Under the pieces are notes generated by a model that ran no database searches, was not told the origin of the DNA, and was given only the letters and a program-made list of their open reading frames with translations. DNA of 64,000 nt from Pseudomonas alkylphenolica (GTDB taxonomy: Bacteria > Pseudomonadota > Gammaproteobacteria > Pseudomonadales > Pseudomonadaceae): assembly GCF_016009175.1 (NCBI RefSeq), contig NZ_JADUCM010000005.1, positions 124,001 through 188,000 on the forward strand. The letters are read 5' to 3'. The translations under genes were made by a program, and so were the position numbers. Below, piece after piece: positions 59,607 to 64,000 of the stretch (position 1 is the first letter of the stretch; each line of letters opens with the position of its first letter).

Positions 59607-60353
59607 ATGACGCTTGTGAAACTGACTACCGTGGCCGTGCTGGCCCTGGCCCTGGGCGCCTGTCAAAGCCTGTTCCAGCCCAACATGCGCACGCCACTGG
59701 AGGTCAAGCGCGATCGTTGGGAGCACATCAAGCCCGGATGCAATACGGCTGATTGCCCGCTGGTCAATATCGACACCATCCACTTCCCGGCCAACCCGAA
59801 ACTGGACACGATCGTCGAGAAACGTCTGCTGCAAATGACCCAGGATAATGAGCGCACACCACTGCCTGGTTCGCTCAAGGCCTACGAAGACCAGTTCATG
59901 GCCTCGGCGCAACCGCGCAACAGCAGCTACCTGCAAGCAAAGGTACGCGAGCAGCATGACGGACTGGTGATCATCGAGTTATCCAGCTACCTGGACACCG
60001 GTGGCGCCCACGGCATGCCCGGTCGCGGTTTCATCAACTACTCGCGCCAGCAGGACAAGGTACTGACGCTGCAGGACATGTTGGTGCCGGGCCAGGAGGC
60101 GACCTTCTGGAAGACCGCCGAAGAGGCCCACAAGGGCTGGCTGATCAGCACCGGCATGGACAAGGACGCCGAGTTCGTCAAAACCTGGCCGTTCCGCCAG
60201 ACCCCGCACATTGCCCTGACCTATGGCGCGGTGATCCTCAAATACGAAGTGTATGCCATCGCCCCTTACTCCATGGGCCACATCGAACTGAAGATCCCCT
60301 ACCCGCGCCTGAACGGTGTGATCAAGCCGGAGTTGTTTCCCGGCCGCGGCTGA
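59607..60353 (+). CDS. RsiV-like (DUF3298) lipoprotein
   Basis: The 248-residue protein has a lipoprotein signal with lipobox LALGAC (Cys19). The rest resembles RsiV/DUF3298 proteins: an N-terminal DUF4163-like region (about 50-120) and a C-terminal domain with DTGGAHGMPGRGFINYSRQQDKVLTLQDML and PYSMGHIELKIPYPRLNGVIKPEL. In Bacillus, RsiV binds lysozyme as an anti-sigma factor; this protein has no cytosolic anti-sigma domain, so any such role is unlikely. Its last 32 bases overlap the convergent cytX gene. Confidence 0.8.
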   Translation: MTLVKLTTVAVLALALGACQSLFQPNMRTPLEVKRDRWEHIKPGCNTADCPLVNIDTIHFPANPKLDTIVEKRLLQMTQDNERTPLPGSLKAYEDQFMASAQPRNSSYLQAKVREQHDGLVIIELSSYLDTGGAHGMPGRGFINYSRQQDKVLTLQDMLVPGQEATFWKTAEEAHKGWLISTGMDKDAEFVKTWPFRQTPHIALTYGAVILKYEVYAIAPYSMGHIELKIPYPRLNGVIKPELFPGRG

Positions 60354-61614
60354 CAGACGGCGCTGCCGCCCAGTACACGCATCCTGCCAGTAGCAATGCC
60401 GGCAGGGTCGAACCGAGATCGGCGGCATAATGGGCCAGCAGGTGGTAAGTGGCCACCCCGCAGGCCCAGGCCACCAGCGCGCGCCAGTGCAGGCTGTGGA
60501 TCGGGCTGGTGTCGCTGCGACGGCGACGCACGACGAAGTGGTCAACCAGCACCACGCCGAACAGCGGTGCGAACACCGAGCCGATCAGCAGCAGGAAATT
60601 CTGGTACTGGGCCAACGGTGCGAAACAGGCGATCAAGGTGCACAGCACACCAATGACCAAGGCCAGGTGCTCGACTTTCAGGCGCACTAAAAGCCCGGTG
60701 GAAACCGCTGCCGAATGGATATCGGCAAATGCCTTTTCCGATTCGTCGAGCAAGATTAACAACAACGGAATGCCAAGACCGGCACCAGCCAATGCCAGCA
60801 GCAAGGTATTGACCTCACCAGCCGGCGCAAAGGCCAGGGTATAAGCCACACCCAGGCTCATCATCCACACGTTGCCAACGAAATAGCCCAGCGCCGTACC
60901 GACGAATACCCGGCTGGCATGACGGCTGAACCGCGAATAGTCGGCAATCAGCGGCAGCCACGACAACGGCATGGCAATCGCAATATCGATCCCCACGGCC
61001 AACGACATCGAGCCGTCACCGGCACGCGCCCACAGGGCAGCAAGATCGGCCTTGGCAAACAGGTTCCAGGTCAGCCACAGGCAGGCACCCAGCAATAACC
61101 AGATACCCCATTTACGCAGGATTTTGCGCACGAACGTCAGCGGCCCGCTGACCGCCAATGCCGTTGCCAGGGCACCAAAGCACAGGGTCCAGAGCAAAGG
61201 GTTGGTCAGCGCACTGCCTTCGCCAAAAGCGCGCGCACCCAGCAGGCTGGCGGCATCACGCATGACGATGATTTCGAACGAACCCCAGCCGATCAGTTGC
61301 AACAGGTTGAGCAGCGCCGGCAGGCGTGCACCATCGCGGCCAAGGCTGCGACGCAGGGCGGCCATGGACGACAGGCCGGTGTCACTGCCGATGACGCCGA
61401 CGGCCGCAAGCAGCAGCACACCGACGCTGGTACCGACGATGATCGCCAGTACCGCATTGGCCAGGCCCAGGCCCGGGCCGAGCAAGGCACCGGTCTGCAG
61501 GACCATCAGGCCAATGCCGAGGGAGAACCACAGGGAGCAAAGGTCGCGACCGCTGAGGACGCGCTGCTGGCTGGTGACCGGATGGTCGGGGGAAAACTGA
61601 CTGGGTGTACTCAC
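60322..61614 (-). CDS. cytX: Hydroxymethylpyrimidine transporter CytX (NCS1 family)
   Basis: CytX is a cytosine permease-like NCS1 transporter that takes up the thiamine precursor HMP and is widely linked to the thiamine regulon. The 430-residue product has about 12 membrane segments, beginning LCSLWFSLGIGLMVLQTGALLGPGL and including SFEIIVMRDAASLLGA, MPLSWLPLIADYSRF and FLLLIGSVFAPLFGVVLVDHF. GTG 61614 is preferred; an in-frame TTG two codons earlier is possible. It lies 94 bases downstream of thiC on the same strand, behind the TPP riboswitch, so it is probably co-regulated. Confidence 0.82.
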   Translation of the reverse strand: MSTPSQFSPDHPVTSQQRVLSGRDLCSLWFSLGIGLMVLQTGALLGPGLGLANAVLAIIVGTSVGVLLLAAVGVIGSDTGLSSMAALRRSLGRDGARLPALLNLLQLIGWGSFEIIVMRDAASLLGARAFGEGSALTNPLLWTLCFGALATALAVSGPLTFVRKILRKWGIWLLLGACLWLTWNLFAKADLAALWARAGDGSMSLAVGIDIAIAMPLSWLPLIADYSRFSRHASRVFVGTALGYFVGNVWMMSLGVAYTLAFAPAGEVNTLLLALAGAGLGIPLLLILLDESEKAFADIHSAAVSTGLLVRLKVEHLALVIGVLCTLIACFAPLAQYQNFLLLIGSVFAPLFGVVLVDHFVVRRRRSDTSPIHSLHWRALVAWACGVATYHLLAHYAADLGSTLPALLLAGCVYWAAAPSVSRGRETTPA

Positions 61615-61708
61615 GAGCAATGTCTCGACAGGAGGATGTTTTTGTTCTTCAAGGCGCTATCGCCGGCACGCCAGCACCTGCAGTTTTGCAGGCGCCGGCC
61701 CGGCCCGA

Positions 61709-63852
<2,144 letters not shown>

Positions 63853-63860
63853 GAACGGGC

Positions 63861-63874
63861 CCAGTCTAGACTGG
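63861..63874. repeat. Perfect palindrome upstream of the TPP aptamer
   Basis: CCAGTCTAGACTGG is a 14-bp perfect palindrome, 9 bases before the aptamer in the direction of thiC transcription. It may be an operator or an RNA hairpin; neither is established. Confidence 0.4.
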
Positions 63875-63932
63875 ACTCACCTGCAATGCCAATAGTACAA
63901 ACACAAGCACGATAAATGGCGCAAATGGCAGA

Positions 63933-63961
63933 TTGTTGCAAAGTGTCTGCGCATCTACACT
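63933..63961 (+). promoter_or_regulatory. Promoter of a gene beyond the right edge
   Basis: TTGTTG and TACACT are separated by 17 bases. In related Pseudomonas the gene divergent from thiC is an outer-membrane TolC-type channel. The gene itself is outside the window. Confidence 0.45.
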
Positions 63962-64000
63962 CACCGGCTCAGAGAGACTCAATTGTTCAAGGATCGCCCT

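Overview
The window is core chromosome of a fluorescent pseudomonad, probably the Pseudomonas putida/fluorescens lineage. The gene order pncB-nadE-azu-LOG ... ygiQ-dnaB-rplI-rpsR-rpsF-rlmB-rnr ... purA-hisZ-hflC-hflK-hflX-hfq-miaA-mutL-amiB-tsaE-nnrD-queG-orn-rsgA-motB-motA-rhdA-psd-serB-parC-parE-cpdA-nudF-thiC is the conserved Pseudomonas block, and the GC-rich codon use and REP-like repeats fit. Almost all of it is coding. I saw no insertion sequence, prophage, CRISPR array or rRNA.

Layout. 2-1687: NAD synthesis (pncB, truncated by the window edge, and nadE). 1756-3156: azurin with an ANR/FNR-like site, a possible 29-residue protein, and a LOG-family nucleosidase. 3153-9868, minus strand: a three-gene cluster of transglutaminase-DUF2126, circularly permuted ATP-grasp-alpha-E, and transglutaminase, behind a sigma-54 type promoter. 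10095-19718, minus: YgiQ, DnaB, the S6/S18/L9 operon with a membrane protein, RlmB and RNase R. 19987-20247: two identical tRNA-Leu(CAG) genes. 20427-25011: an iron ABC transporter pair without an ATPase (Fur-like box upstream) and a chemoreceptor. 25150-37379, minus: purA/hisZ, hflKC, hflX, hfq, miaA, mutL, amiB, tsaE and a NAD(P)H-hydrate dehydratase, mostly in tightly packed operons.

37443-49955: queG, a TRIC/UPF0126 channel, orn, rsgA, a solitary TIR-like protein, the MotAB stator, an HDOD protein, rhodanese, psd, serB and an AhpA/YtjB-type membrane protein. 50160-59422, minus: an orphan PqiC-like lipoprotein, then the nudF-yqiB-cpdA-yqiA-parE-(phytase-like)-(retropepsin-like)-parC series. 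59607-64000: an RsiV-like lipoprotein, the thiamine-precursor transporter CytX, ThiC and a TPP riboswitch, ending at a promoter for a gene beyond the window.

The best candidate for a poorly described system is the amidoligase/transglutaminase cluster at 3153-9921. The families have been predicted to make or attach peptide-like amide-linked products, and the near-consensus sigma-54 promoter suggests nitrogen-linked control. Second is the solitary TIR-like protein at 41169-41711, which carries Gln where active TIR-type enzymes usually have Glu. No gap without genes exceeds 300 bases except 63596-64000, which holds the thiC leader and TPP riboswitch.
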